Shown here: positions 6,437 to 13,145 of the stretch, in pieces
Layout of the letters: every line of letters begins with the position of its first letter
Position numbering within the stretch: the stretch's first letter is position 1
DNA from: Pseudooctadecabacter sp.
GTDB taxonomy: Bacteria > Pseudomonadota > Alphaproteobacteria > Rhodobacterales > Rhodobacteraceae
Assembly: GCA_020628265.1 (NCBI GenBank)
Contig: JAHDFG010000030.1
Location: 1 to 13,154, forward strand
Direction: 5' to 3'
DNA length: 13,154 bases
Notes under the pieces: model-generated
The model's input: the letters and a program-made list of their open reading frames with translations, nothing else
Told to the model about the DNA's origin: nothing
Databases searched by the model: none
Program-made: the position numbers and the translations under genes

Positions 6437-6465
6437 ACAATAGCGCGCCGCCCTCATCCGTCGAA
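6437..6465 (-). promoter_or_regulatory. Possible promoter of paralogue 1 giving a leaderless mRNA
   Basis: On the minus strand TTCGAC and TATTGT are separated by 17 bp, and only seven bases lie between the -10 and the ATG. Transcription would then start at or next to the start codon, consistent with the missing ribosome site. The -35 and -10 matches are partial. Confidence 0.3.
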
Positions 6466-6531
6466 CCAACATCTGCGTGAACCGATTGGTCCATTGCAAA
6501 TCAGCTCAGGCCATTTCGACATATTTTCACG

Positions 6532-7002
6532 TCACGGCCGCTCTGCCCACAGCATTAGGCGTGCATCGCAATACTCGGGCTCATAGGTCCCGACCCAAAC
6601 AAAGTACCGTCCGCTGCGGGGCTGCGTTAGCGTGATGCGGGGCCGTAAATCTCCGGCATCGTCATCATCATGGTACGTGTGCCCATTGAAAGACAGCATC
6701 AGCATCGTGTCGCATCTTCCATCCACCTCGAAGAACAATCGATGCCCCTCCAGCCTCGTGATCTCGAACAGGAAATCAGCGGACGCCGCATAGTACCCCG
6801 ATGTCACATCGCCCAAAATCAACAGACTATCGCAATCTGCTGCGTAATGAGGCCCACCCGCCACGACCTCAAACACGGCGCCATTCAAAATCTGATCAAC
6901 CTCGACCCGGTATGCCGATGACGATTCTAGTGCCTCGCTTGGGCACGCAAAGGCTGCCCCAACACTCAGGCAGCAAAACATAGCGACAATGATGCCCTTC
7001 AT
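6532..7002 (-). CDS. Exported four-cysteine protein, paralogue 2 (156 aa)
   Basis: The ATG giving MKGIIVAMFCC was chosen because GGAGGGG lies directly upstream and a signal peptide starts there (about 1-19, cut before CPSE). The open frame extends 35 codons further 5', without support. Four cysteines follow, C20, C57, C97 and C145. The C-terminal half contains an Asp-rich segment (YHDDDDAGDLRPRITL, from 110), then PRSGRYFVWVGTY and the last Cys. Alternating strands with an acidic loop and a G-Y-x-V-W-V strand recall PPC-type beta-sandwich domains, and the Asp cluster could bind Ca2+. It is most similar to paralogue 3, 71 bp upstream on the same strand, with a hairpin between them. No enzyme motif is seen, and function is unknown. 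Confidence 0.8.
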   Translation of the reverse strand: MKGIIVAMFCCLSVGAAFACPSEALESSSAYRVEVDQILNGAVFEVVAGGPHYAADCDSLLILGDVTSGYYAASADFLFEITRLEGHRLFFEVDGRCDTMLMLSFNGHTYHDDDDAGDLRPRITLTQPRSGRYFVWVGTYEPEYCDARLMLWAERP

Positions 7003-7020
7003 AAGCCCCTCCAGATACCG

Positions 7021-7049
7021 AAAGGGCCGCACCAAAGATGGACGGCCCC
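7021..7049 (-). terminator. Weak terminator or attenuator between paralogues 3 and 2
   Basis: On the minus strand GGGCCG and CGGCCC enclose a partly paired interior and are followed by only TTT. It lies between the stop at 7074 and the ribosome site of the next gene, so it may lower rather than stop read-through. Confidence 0.45.
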
Positions 7050-7073
7050 GACTGGTTTCTATCGCACGCGGGC

Positions 7074-7547
7074 TTAGCTTGCCTGCAGCCGCAGGGTCGC
7101 GTTGCACACCTGCCCGTCGTACGTGCCCACCCAGATGTCGATCTGGCCGGACCGCGGACGTGTCAGGATGATCTGCGGGTCGAGATTGCCGCGATCATCG
7201 TCATCGTAGTACCACGTGGCGGTGCCAGTGTTGATTAGCAGGGCCGCATCGCACTGGCTGTCCACCGCAATAATCAGACGATTGCCCTCGATGTTATTCA
7301 CAAAGATACGGGCGTCCGGCTGCGATGTGAAATAGCCCGCCCCCCGATCTGTCTGCGGGTTTACATTCGGGCAGTTCCAAACATAGTTGTTGCCCCCCGC
7401 TTGCAGGTTCAGGGACTGCCCCTGACGTAGCTGCCCAATGGACAGGCTATAGCTTCCATAGGACGGATCAAGCCGCCAATCCGGGCAGGCTTGAACCGCG
7501 CCTGCCAAACCAAGAAAACCAAGTACCGAGATCAAAAGTAGTCGCAT
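7074..7547 (-). CDS. Exported four-cysteine protein, paralogue 3 (157 aa)
   Basis: A signal peptide occupies about 1-20 (LLLISVLGFLGLAGAVQA), with the first mature residue C21. A lipoprotein cut at VQAC is conceivable but a poor lipobox match. The four cysteines are C21, C59, C99 and C148, aligned with those of the two genes downstream. The Asp-rich loop YYDDDDRGNLDPQIIL (113-128) is followed by PRSGQIDIWVGTY. GGGGAA precedes the ATG on the minus strand. This is the first gene of the trio as transcribed, and the only promoter hint is CATAAT at 7561-7566 with a poor -35. The tig terminator lies upstream, so the trio is not in the tig transcript. Family resemblance is to PPC-like domains, by pattern only. 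Confidence 0.82.
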   Translation of the reverse strand: MRLLLISVLGFLGLAGAVQACPDWRLDPSYGSYSLSIGQLRQGQSLNLQAGGNNYVWNCPNVNPQTDRGAGYFTSQPDARIFVNNIEGNRLIIAVDSQCDAALLINTGTATWYYDDDDRGNLDPQIILTRPRSGQIDIWVGTYDGQVCNATLRLQAS

Positions 7548-7664
7548 TTTATATTCCCCAATTATGCTAATGACTTAACCTAACCGGAAATCAGGGGCTG
7601 AACCTAGAGTAAACTTGCACGGTTCAGGTAAGGTTTCCCATATGCCCCCATTGAAAACGCAAAC

Positions 7665-7694
7665 AAAAAAGGCCGCCCCAGCGTCGGGGCGGCC
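7665..7694 (-). terminator. Rho-independent terminator of tig
   Basis: On the minus strand a perfect 9-bp stem GGCCGCCCC/GGGGCGGCC with a six-base loop is followed by TTTTTT, 24 bp after the tig stop. Confidence 0.93.
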
Positions 7695-7718
7695 TCAAAC
7701 CTGTCCAAAAGGACAGCC

Positions 7719-9050
7719 TTATTCTTCTTCAAGCGCCTCAACGGCCTTTTGCAGATCGTCTTTGGAGACAGATTTCTCTTTGACCGTCGCTCCGTCGATG
7801 ATGTGATCCACAACCTTGTCCTCGAACAGGGGTGCGCGGATCTGCTGCTGCATCTGCGGGTTCTGCTGAACGAATTCAAAGAACTGACGCGCCTGGTTGC
7901 CGTACTGGCGGGCCTGGTTCATCACCGCTTGGGTGAATTCTGCGTCAGACACCTGTACCTCGGCCTTCTGACCGATCTCGGCCAGCAGCAGCCCCAGCTT
8001 CACACGGCGCTCGGCCAGCTTGGTGTGCTCTTCGGTGGCTTCGATTTCAGGGTGATCGTGACCCTGCACATCGGGGTTTTCCTCGTGCCACAGCTGGTGC
8101 GCAATCTGACCAGCTTCGGCCTCAACCAGTGACGGCGGCAATTCGAACGATACGGTCTTGTCCAGATCGTCCAGAAGTGCGCGCTTGGTCACCGCACGGG
8201 CAGCACCGGCGTACTCTTCTTCCAGCTTGTCGGAAATCTGACCCTTCAGTGCTGCCAGATCTTCGGCACCGAACTGCTTGGCCATATCGTCGTTGATCTC
8301 GGCCGCTTTGGGTTCCTGCACATTGTGGATCTTACACTCGAACACGGCTTCTTTGCCGGCCAGATGTTCGGCGTTGTAATCCTCGGGGAACGTCACGGTG
8401 ACGTCTTTATCCTCGCCGGCTTTTACGCCAATCAGGCCCTCTTCGAACCCGGGGATGAACTGGCCAGAGCCCAGAACCAGCGCGTGGCCCTCAGCCGCAC
8501 CGCCGTCAAAGGCTTCGCCGTCGACCTTGCCAAGGAAGTCAAAGATCACCTGATCGCCGTCCTTGGCCTTGGAGCCCTTCTTGCGGTCCTCGAAGTTCTG
8601 GGCGGTCTCAGCGAGGGAGGCCAGCGCCTCATCCACGGAGGCGTCGTCAGCCTTCACAACCAGCTTCTCAAGCTTGATCTTGGAAAAGTCCACTTCAGGA
8701 ATTTCAGGCAGCGTCTCGTAGGACACGGAGACAACAACATCGTCGCCCTCTTTCCAGTCCTCGTTGGTCATCTTCATCTCGGGCTGCATGGCCGGACGGT
8801 CGCCGGTGCTTTCCAGATGCTCGTTCATGGCGCCATCGACGCTTTCCTGCATCGCTTCGCCCAGAACCTTGCCACCGAACTGCTTCTTGAGCAGCGCCAT
8901 CGGCACCTTACCCTTGCGGAAACCCTTCATCTCGATCTCGGGCTGGGCTTCTTTCAGCTTGTCGTTGACCTTCTGGTCCAGCTCCGCGGCTGTTACAGTA
9001 ATCTCATAGCCGCGCTTGAGACCTTCGTTCAGTGTTTCGGTGACCTGCAT
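7719..9050 (-). CDS. tig: Trigger factor, ribosome-bound chaperone and prolyl isomerase (443 aa)
   Basis: Trigger factor docks beside the ribosomal exit tunnel and shields emerging chains. The N-terminal ribosome-binding domain (about 1-110) contains the docking signature GFRKGKVP at 43-50. The FKBP-type peptidyl-prolyl isomerase domain covers about 155-245, including FDFLGKVDGEAFDGG and LVLGSGQFIPGFEEGLIG. The remainder to 443 is the helical chaperone domain. The length is normal for alphaproteobacteria. The start is the ATG giving MQVTETLNEGLKRGY, with AAGGA 4 bases upstream. An ATG five codons earlier and a longer 5' extension have no ribosome site and no family similarity. A promoter-like pair is seen about 60 bp upstream, and a strong terminator follows. 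clpP/clpX, frequent neighbours in other bacteria, are absent. Confidence 0.98.
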   Translation of the reverse strand: MQVTETLNEGLKRGYEITVTAAELDQKVNDKLKEAQPEIEMKGFRKGKVPMALLKKQFGGKVLGEAMQESVDGAMNEHLESTGDRPAMQPEMKMTNEDWKEGDDVVVSVSYETLPEIPEVDFSKIKLEKLVVKADDASVDEALASLAETAQNFEDRKKGSKAKDGDQVIFDFLGKVDGEAFDGGAAEGHALVLGSGQFIPGFEEGLIGVKAGEDKDVTVTFPEDYNAEHLAGKEAVFECKIHNVQEPKAAEINDDMAKQFGAEDLAALKGQISDKLEEEYAGAARAVTKRALLDDLDKTVSFELPPSLVEAEAGQIAHQLWHEENPDVQGHDHPEIEATEEHTKLAERRVKLGLLLAEIGQKAEVQVSDAEFTQAVMNQARQYGNQARQFFEFVQQNPQMQQQIRAPLFEDKVVDHIIDGATVKEKSVSKDDLQKAVEALEEE

Positions 9051-9110
9051 GTCGTCCTTATCCATTGCATTGGGGCCGCAGAGGCGTCCGCGGCGGTCAA
9101 AATCTGGCGT

Positions 9111-9139
9111 CTGATACGGGTCGCACGCCCCCTGTGCAA
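9111..9139 (-). promoter_or_regulatory. Possible tig promoter
   Basis: On the minus strand TTGCAC and TATCAG are separated by 17 bp, giving a leader of about 54 bases. That leader could fold a GCCGC/GCGGC hairpin just before the ribosome site. The consensus match is moderate. Confidence 0.4.
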
Positions 9140-9240
9140 GCCAAATCCCCACAAAAGGCAGGCATTCCAGACCTCATTTGGGCTAGCCCTACCCTACTGC
9201 GCCAAGACACCCCCTGCTTTGATGCCAGAAACCTGAGGGT

Positions 9241-9284
9241 CTGGGGGCACGGCCCCCAGCAGTTCAGATTTGGCGCAGCCAAAT
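9241..9284. repeat. Double-hairpin intergenic element, copy 1
   Basis: Two perfect hairpins stand side by side: CTGGGGGC-ACG-GCCCCCAG (9241-9259) and ATTTGGC-GCA-GCCAAAT (9268-9284). No T run follows either. A related pair is at 11412-11438. Such GC-hairpin plus TTGGC-hairpin pairs are, from general familiarity, dispersed between genes in Rhodobacteraceae. Confidence 0.6.
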
Positions 9285-9348
9285 TCGAATAGGACATTAA
9301 GTCCGTTCCGGTAAAACACAGAGGATGGTTCTGCTTGGCTTTGCATGT

Positions 9349-9424
9349 TCTCATCGTTTTCGTGCCAAAAACGACTGCCACAAACAGACAGGCTCTCATC
9401 GTTTTCCTTCCGAAAACGACTGCC
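9349..9424. repeat. Two direct copies of a 31-bp hairpin repeat
   Basis: Copy one is 9349-9379 and copy two 9394-9424, identical at 28 of 31 positions and 45 bp apart start to start. Each reads TCTCATCGTTTTC at its left end and AAAACGACTGCC at its right. Each folds through CGTTTT/AAAACG around a loop of six or seven bases. In copy two the stem extends to CGTTTTC/GAAAACG, as a loop-side base (A to G) restores pairing. They lie 48 bp beyond the 3' end of tRNA-Leu and may affect its 3' processing or be a dispersed repeat. Confidence 0.7.
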
Positions 9425-9472
9425 GCCTAAACACGTTGGGATTGCTTCGGCATCTTCCTGCGGAAGAGCCTG

Positions 9473-9557
9473 TGGTGCGGGTGGAGGGACTTGAACCCCC
9501 ACGCCTTGCGGCGCCAGAACCTAAATCTGGTGCGTCTACCAATTTCGCCACACCCGC
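9473..9557 (-). tRNA. tRNA-Leu (anticodon UAG)
   Basis: Read on the minus strand the sequence begins GCGGGTGTGGCG and ends CACCCGC-A-CCA, giving a 7-bp acceptor stem, discriminator A and an encoded CCA. The anticodon arm is CCAGA-TTTAGGT-TCTGG, with anticodon TAG at 9521-9523, reading CUN leucine codons. A long variable arm (class II) and a T arm with GGTTCAAGTCC are present. The 85-base length with CCA is right for tRNA-Leu. It lies between tig and a Hint-domain gene. No integrase or repeated tRNA 3' end was seen, so nothing shows use as an integration site. Confidence 0.97.
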
Positions 9558-9582
9558 GTCCGCTGCCGCACATAGCAAAGCA

Positions 9583-9606
9583 GATTTCCAGATGCGAGAG
9601 GAAATC
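9583..9606. repeat. Inverted repeat between the Hint gene and tRNA-Leu
   Basis: GATTTCC (9583-9589) is perfectly complementary to GGAAATC (9600-9606) around a ten-base loop. It is 14 bp after the Hint-gene stop and 25 bp before the tRNA. It could be a weak terminator of the Hint gene, though no T run follows, or part of the tRNA promoter region. Confidence 0.4.
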
Positions 9607-9620
9607 GACATGACCTGCAG

Positions 9621-10676
9621 TTATGCCGTCAGCGCCCGAGCCTCGCGGCGGGACACCAGCGGCCTGGCGGCCCGCAAGGGCGCTTCCTGCAGCAAATCGT
9701 GATCAGGGAACAACGCCTGCAGTTCAGCGCGGCTCGCATCCGGCAGCGCACCCACAACCGTCGGTCCGGGATTGAAGCTTTCCGTCGGCAAACCGTCCGA
9801 GATCAGCACCTCATGGGCCGCACATTGCAAATGGATATAGGTCGTCGGCGCACAATCTGAGGTTTGTACGATCGTGGTGTCATTACATAAATGTTTCGCC
9901 GCGATCAGCACCTCCGGCTCACCAAACAGGATCTCAGCGCGCCAGCCCTCGATCAGAATGCGGTGTTGGGGTGACACAAGCATCTCGCGGTTAGGATGAT
10001 TATGCCCGAACGCATGGGCCGCAATCCGGATCGGTCGCAACTCGGGACTCAACCCCAAGCGGAGACTGGAAACAGGCGAATGGCCGACCCATTCCAGCGG
10101 GACAGGCCCGTGATCGACCGTCACCACCATGTCCCCGACCGAAAGGTCTTCGACTGCACGCGGTCCCTCGGGCGTCTCGATCAAAGTTCCCGGCGTGAAA
10201 CAGGGGACCGCCAGATCGGCGACCTCAATCCGCGGCTCACCGTTGTCGCCTGGCCCTTCCCGCGCATCTGTAACGATAAGCTCCACACCGATCGGCGGGA
10301 AAACATCGACAAAGGCGATGCCTTCAATCGTGGCATAGGAGGGTGATGAATTAACGAAGTTGATCGCGATTGCGTGGTATTCGATGCCCGTATTCGGATC
10401 GACGAGTGTGAGCTGGTATTCGGCTTCGACGGCGGTGTTGTTGCCATAGGTGACCCCGTCAAAGGTCTGCTCGCCACGCAGGCGCTGCAAACCGTCATTG
10501 TCGTCGATATAAAGCTCGTTGTCCTTGGTATCGATCAACTCGAAATTGTTATTATTGAGCGTAATCCCCAAGCCAAGCAAATGGCTGCCATCACCTTGGG
10601 TGATGCCATCAAGCGACCCGCCTCCGGAAACAGAGACCGAGGCCGCGCCAAGAGCCCAGTAGTCGAAATGCGCCAT
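9621..10676 (-). CDS. Hint-domain (Hedgehog/intein-type) protein with intact catalytic residues (351 aa)
   Basis: Residues 159-300 match the Hint fold found in intein and Hedgehog autoprocessing domains and common in roseobacter extracellular proteins. The nucleophile-type Cys is C159 in CFTPGTLIETPEGPRAV, then VGDMVVTVDHGPVPLEWVG, and the conserved MLVSPQHRILI block with H238. The N-terminal 150 residues (SVSVSGGGSLDGITQG onward) are Gly/Asn/Asp-rich and strand-like, with no classical signal peptide. Such proteins are often exported by type I systems, but no RTX nonapeptides or secretion genes are visible here. The ATG has only a weak ribosome site (AGG). If the Hint domain acts it would cut before C159, releasing the N-terminal part; this is inference. 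The gene diverges from a second Hint-like gene 170 bp away. Confidence 0.85.
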   Translation of the reverse strand: MAHFDYWALGAASVSVSGGGSLDGITQGDGSHLLGLGITLNNNNFELIDTKDNELYIDDNDGLQRLRGEQTFDGVTYGNNTAVEAEYQLTLVDPNTGIEYHAIAINFVNSSPSYATIEGIAFVDVFPPIGVELIVTDAREGPGDNGEPRIEVADLAVPCFTPGTLIETPEGPRAVEDLSVGDMVVTVDHGPVPLEWVGHSPVSSLRLGLSPELRPIRIAAHAFGHNHPNREMLVSPQHRILIEGWRAEILFGEPEVLIAAKHLCNDTTIVQTSDCAPTTYIHLQCAAHEVLISDGLPTESFNPGPTVVGALPDASRAELQALFPDHDLLQEAPLRAARPLVSRREARALTA

Positions 10677-10792
10677 TTATTGCCTGCACTGCTCGCAGTT
10701 TTTTACATCTTTAAGGCGAAAAAGGGTCTGCGCCTACCGAATCATTTCGGCCACAGCTGCGTTGTTGCCGTGGAATCACACCAAAAAGGGCA

Positions 10793-10811
10793 CGACAGGG
10801 ACATGTTGTCG
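10793..10811. promoter_or_regulatory. Possible operator in the divergent Hint intergenic region
   Basis: CGACA and TGTCG form an inverted repeat nine bases apart, with the palindrome ACATGT inside. It is 36 bp before the first candidate start of the plus-strand gene, within the 170-bp space the two divergent genes share. No clear promoter elements accompany it. Confidence 0.25.
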
Positions 10812-10846
10812 CCATATTCTGGATCAAAACATCGAGGCAGACATAA

Positions 10847-11344
10847 GTGAGAGCGAGAAACGCCATGCACCTGGGACCTAAAGAAGATTTCACCATGACC
10901 ACCGCCGCCCGTCAGCGGGCCAAGGCCAACGTATCCGGCCTGACTGCGGGAACGACTGTCATGACGCTGGACGGCGAACGCGCCGTGGAACACCTTTCTG
11001 TGGGCGATCGCATCATCACCCGTGATGCTGGCATGTCCGTTCTACGCGACATTCGTAAAACGGAAGTGCGCGTCACTCCGATCCGGATCAAGGCAGGCTC
11101 CCTGGGCCACACCCGTCCGCAAGAGGACATGATCGTGGGTCCCGACACGCTGGTTCACATCCGCGACTGGCGCGCCAAGGCCCTGTTCGGCGCAGATGTT
11201 GCGACGGTTAAAGCCAAGCGCTTGCTCGACGGCGAGTTTGTGGCTGAAGTCGCCCAAAAGACCATGACCGTTTACGAGCTGATCTTTGATCGCCAGCACA
11301 TCCTTTATGCAGACGGCCTCGAAGTGGCATCCACCGCAGTCTAA
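10847..11344 (+). CDS. Hint-like protein lacking the catalytic Cys and His (up to 165 aa)
   Basis: The sequence follows the divergent Hint protein block by block. GLTAGTTVMTLDGERAVEHL stands where that protein has CFTPGTLIETPEGPRAVEDL. SVGDRIITRD, MIVGPDTLVHIRDWRAKALF and the final HILYADGLEVAS also correspond. The nucleophile Cys is replaced by Gly, and the block-B SPQHRIL His is lost (GPDTLVH), so self-cleavage is not expected. It lacks the N-terminal domain, so this is a stand-alone, probably inactive Hint fold. Three starts are possible: GTG at 10847 (GAGG nearby, used here), ATG at 10865, and ATG at 10895 with AAGAAG eight bases upstream, which may be the true one. A strong terminator follows. 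No signal peptide was seen, and its role is unknown. Confidence 0.8.
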   Translation: MRARNAMHLGPKEDFTMTTAARQRAKANVSGLTAGTTVMTLDGERAVEHLSVGDRIITRDAGMSVLRDIRKTEVRVTPIRIKAGSLGHTRPQEDMIVGPDTLVHIRDWRAKALFGADVATVKAKRLLDGEFVAEVAQKTMTVYELIFDRQHILYADGLEVASTAV

Positions 11345-11382
11345 CGTTTCAGAAACGGAGCGCTACGCGCGCTCGATCCTGA

Positions 11383-11410
11383 AAGCGGCCCGTTGGGGCC
11401 GCTTTTGTTT
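11383..11410 (+). terminator. Rho-independent terminator of the Hint-like gene
   Basis: A perfect 9-bp stem AAGCGGCCC/GGGCCGCTT with a four-base loop is followed by TTGTTTT, 39 bp after the stop codon. Confidence 0.88.
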
Positions 11411-11411
11411 T

Positions 11412-11454
11412 GGGGCTCTGCCCCCTTGGCTGCGCCAATTCCCCCGGGATATTT
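11412..11454. repeat. Double-hairpin intergenic element, copy 2
   Basis: GGGGC-TCT-GCCCC (11412-11424) is followed at once by TTGGC-TGC-GCCAA (11426-11438) and the block CCCCCGGGATATTT. It fills the gap between the terminator of the Hint-like gene and the end of the convergent nnr gene. The second hairpin matches that of copy 1 with the loop reverse-complemented. Confidence 0.6.
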
Positions 11455-11468
11455 CAAAGCCAAAGAAA

Positions 11469-13145
11469 CTAGATATCGAGGGCTTTGAACACAGCGGGGA
11501 GTTGATCTGGCAGGTCTTCAGCGATCAAGCCGGGCCCAAAGGACAGCGCACATTCTGTGTGCAGCCATGCGCCCGCCTCGGCGGCCTGCTGCGGTGGAAA
11601 CCCGCGCGCCAGAAGGCCAGTGATGAAACCAGCCAAAACGTCCCCCGACCCTGCCGTGGCCAACCACGGGGCCGCGCGGTCATAGACGCTGGCGTTGATG
11701 GCGGCTGTTCCGTCAGGGCTGGCGATGACCGTATCCGGCCCTTTGAACAGCACCGTGCACCCCGCCCGCTTTGCCGCGTCCCGCGTTGCATCCACCTTGG
11801 AATACGCAGGGCCTTTGGTTGCTGGGCCTTTCAGGCGTTCGGCAATGTCGGGAAAGAGCCGCGCAAACTCGCCACCATGAGGCGTCAGAACACAGCCCCC
11901 ATGCAGCTGAGCGAAGAGCGCGGGCGACCGCGCGATGAGTGTCAGCGCGTCAGCATCAAGGACACATGGCCTGCCAGAGGCCAGAGCAGTCGCAATAAGG
12001 TCGACCCTCTCTTCCGAGAGGCCAAGCGCGGGGCCAAGGCAAAGCGCATTGATCCGCGCATCTTCCAAAACAACGCCCAGCGCCACCGCATCCGCGACCC
12101 GCTGGATCATCACGGCGGTCACTTGTGAGGCGACCTCCATCTGCGCCGCAGGCGGCACCCCCAGCGTCACCAGCCCTGCCCCGACCCGCAACGCACCTCG
12201 GGCGGCGAGGCGGGCCGCTCCGGTTTTGGCGGGACCGCCTGAGAGGATGAGTGCGTGGCCATGGTCGAATTTATGATCGCGGGACCCAAATCCCGCTCCT
12301 TTGCTCAACTTGGCCCCATGAACCGCGGAACCGGTCGCGATATGATTATGCGTCACCATATGAGCAACCGCTGAAAAATCTGGATGCACCCCGGCCTTCG
12401 GGTCCGCACCTATCCCCAAAGTCCTACGTGCGGACGATGGTGCGAGACCGATATCAAAGATGCTGAGCTTACCGCAGACATCAGAGCCATCAGCCAAGCA
12501 ATGACCAACCTTCAAACTGTGAAACGTCACTGTCAATTGCGCGGCGAGGAAACGAGGCTGAAACCAGTGTTGATGCTCGGATCGTCCGACATCATCAATC
12601 AAAACGCCGCTGTCGCCGCAGAGCCCTGTGGGGCAATCGATCGCGGTCACTCGGTATCCGGCCCCACCAAGTTTTCTGCAAATCCCCGTATCTTCGTTCA
12701 GCTCAAGAAAAAGGTCTTCAAGTCCGCTCACAGGGCGGTTCAACCCGATCCCAAACAACGCATCAACGACAAGGTCAGGCTCGCGACGCAAGATGTCCGG
12801 ATCATTGCTGAGGTCCGAAACCTCCCCGAGTTGCTCCCACCTTTCAAAATTTGCCCGCGCATCGGGCGGCAGCTTCTCCGCGTCCCCATAAAGGAACACA
12901 TCAACCTGCCACCCGGCCTTTTTCAACAACCGCGCGACTACAAACCCGTCGCCGCCGTTGTTCCCCGGCCCGCACAACACCACCGCCCGCCGCACGCCTT
13001 CTCGCAGCTCTGGCCATTCCTCAAAAACAGCCTCCACAACGCCGTGGCCCGCCCGTTCCATCAGCTCAAAACCAGTGACCTCACCAGACTCGATTGCAAC
13101 CTGTTCGATGGCGCGCATTTGGGCGGCTGTAAGCAGTTCGGTCAT
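11469..13145 (-). CDS. nnr: Bifunctional NAD(P)H-hydrate epimerase / ADP-dependent dehydratase (558 aa)
   Basis: Nnr repairs NAD(P)H damaged by hydration: the N-terminal half interconverts the R and S hydrates, and the C-terminal half dehydrates the S form back to NAD(P)H using ADP. The epimerase part (about 1-235, YjeF-N type) has the signature GPGNNGGDGFVVARLL from 59 and D170 in the AIDCPTGL block. The dehydratase part (about 292-558, ribokinase-like) has ILSGGPAKTGAARLAARGAL, TPHGGEFARLF (421-431), FKGPDTVI, and GSGDVLAGFITG (499-510) with the catalytic-type D502. The length exceeds the usual 490-520; residues 240-292 form a longer, His-rich linker. ATG is the first codon of the frame in the window, but only nine bases of upstream sequence are visible, without a ribosome site. 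An in-frame ATG at codon 10 is less likely. Confidence 0.95.
   Translation of the reverse strand: MTELLTAAQMRAIEQVAIESGEVTGFELMERAGHGVVEAVFEEWPELREGVRRAVVLCGPGNNGGDGFVVARLLKKAGWQVDVFLYGDAEKLPPDARANFERWEQLGEVSDLSNDPDILRREPDLVVDALFGIGLNRPVSGLEDLFLELNEDTGICRKLGGAGYRVTAIDCPTGLCGDSGVLIDDVGRSEHQHWFQPRFLAAQLTVTFHSLKVGHCLADGSDVCGKLSIFDIGLAPSSARRTLGIGADPKAGVHPDFSAVAHMVTHNHIATGSAVHGAKLSKGAGFGSRDHKFDHGHALILSGGPAKTGAARLAARGALRVGAGLVTLGVPPAAQMEVASQVTAVMIQRVADAVALGVVLEDARINALCLGPALGLSEERVDLIATALASGRPCVLDADALTLIARSPALFAQLHGGCVLTPHGGEFARLFPDIAERLKGPATKGPAYSKVDATRDAAKRAGCTVLFKGPDTVIASPDGTAAINASVYDRAAPWLATAGSGDVLAGFITGLLARGFPPQQAAEAGAWLHTECALSFGPGLIAEDLPDQLPAVFKALDI

Larger units (their letters stand above)
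9051..9472. other. 422-bp non-coding region between tig and tRNA-Leu
   Basis: No supported gene is present. The region holds a possible tig promoter (9111-9139), a perfect 10-bp palindrome GGGCTAGCCC (9180-9189), a pair of adjacent hairpins (9241-9284) and two copies of a 31-bp hairpin repeat (9349-9424). Short open frames cross it, but none has a ribosome site and a plausible protein. Confidence 0.6.

Noticed and set aside
7003..7107. N-terminal extension of paralogue 2 (35 extra codons)
   Set aside because: It would bury the signal peptide inside the protein and translate the hairpin at 7021-7049. GGAGGGG marks the downstream ATG.
9051..9152. N-terminal extension of tig (34 extra codons)
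   Set aside because: Known trigger factors begin MQV-T-E. AAGGA precedes that ATG, and the extension covers the -10 element.
8325..9236. Open frame of 303 codons on the + strand opposite tig
   Set aside because: tig is certain on the other strand. The frame is open because of GC-rich codon use, and no initiation signal or domain was seen.
9349..9424. CRISPR array
   Set aside because: There are only two copies, the 14-bp spacer is too short, and no cas genes are near. The repeats are better described as hairpins.
9194..9502. Small protein with a 15-residue repeat on the - strand beside the tRNA
   Set aside because: The frame runs into the tRNA gene, has no ribosome site, and the peptide repeat is explained by the DNA hairpin repeat.
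9473..11344. tRNA-borne genomic island containing the Hint genes
   Set aside because: No integrase, no duplicated tRNA 3' end and no clear change in base composition. The Hint genes lie on the 5' side of the tRNA, not the usual integration side.
11286..12128. Open frame of 280 codons on the + strand opposite nnr
   Set aside because: It overlaps the end of the Hint-like gene and a terminator, is antisense to a certain gene, and lacks any recognisable domain.
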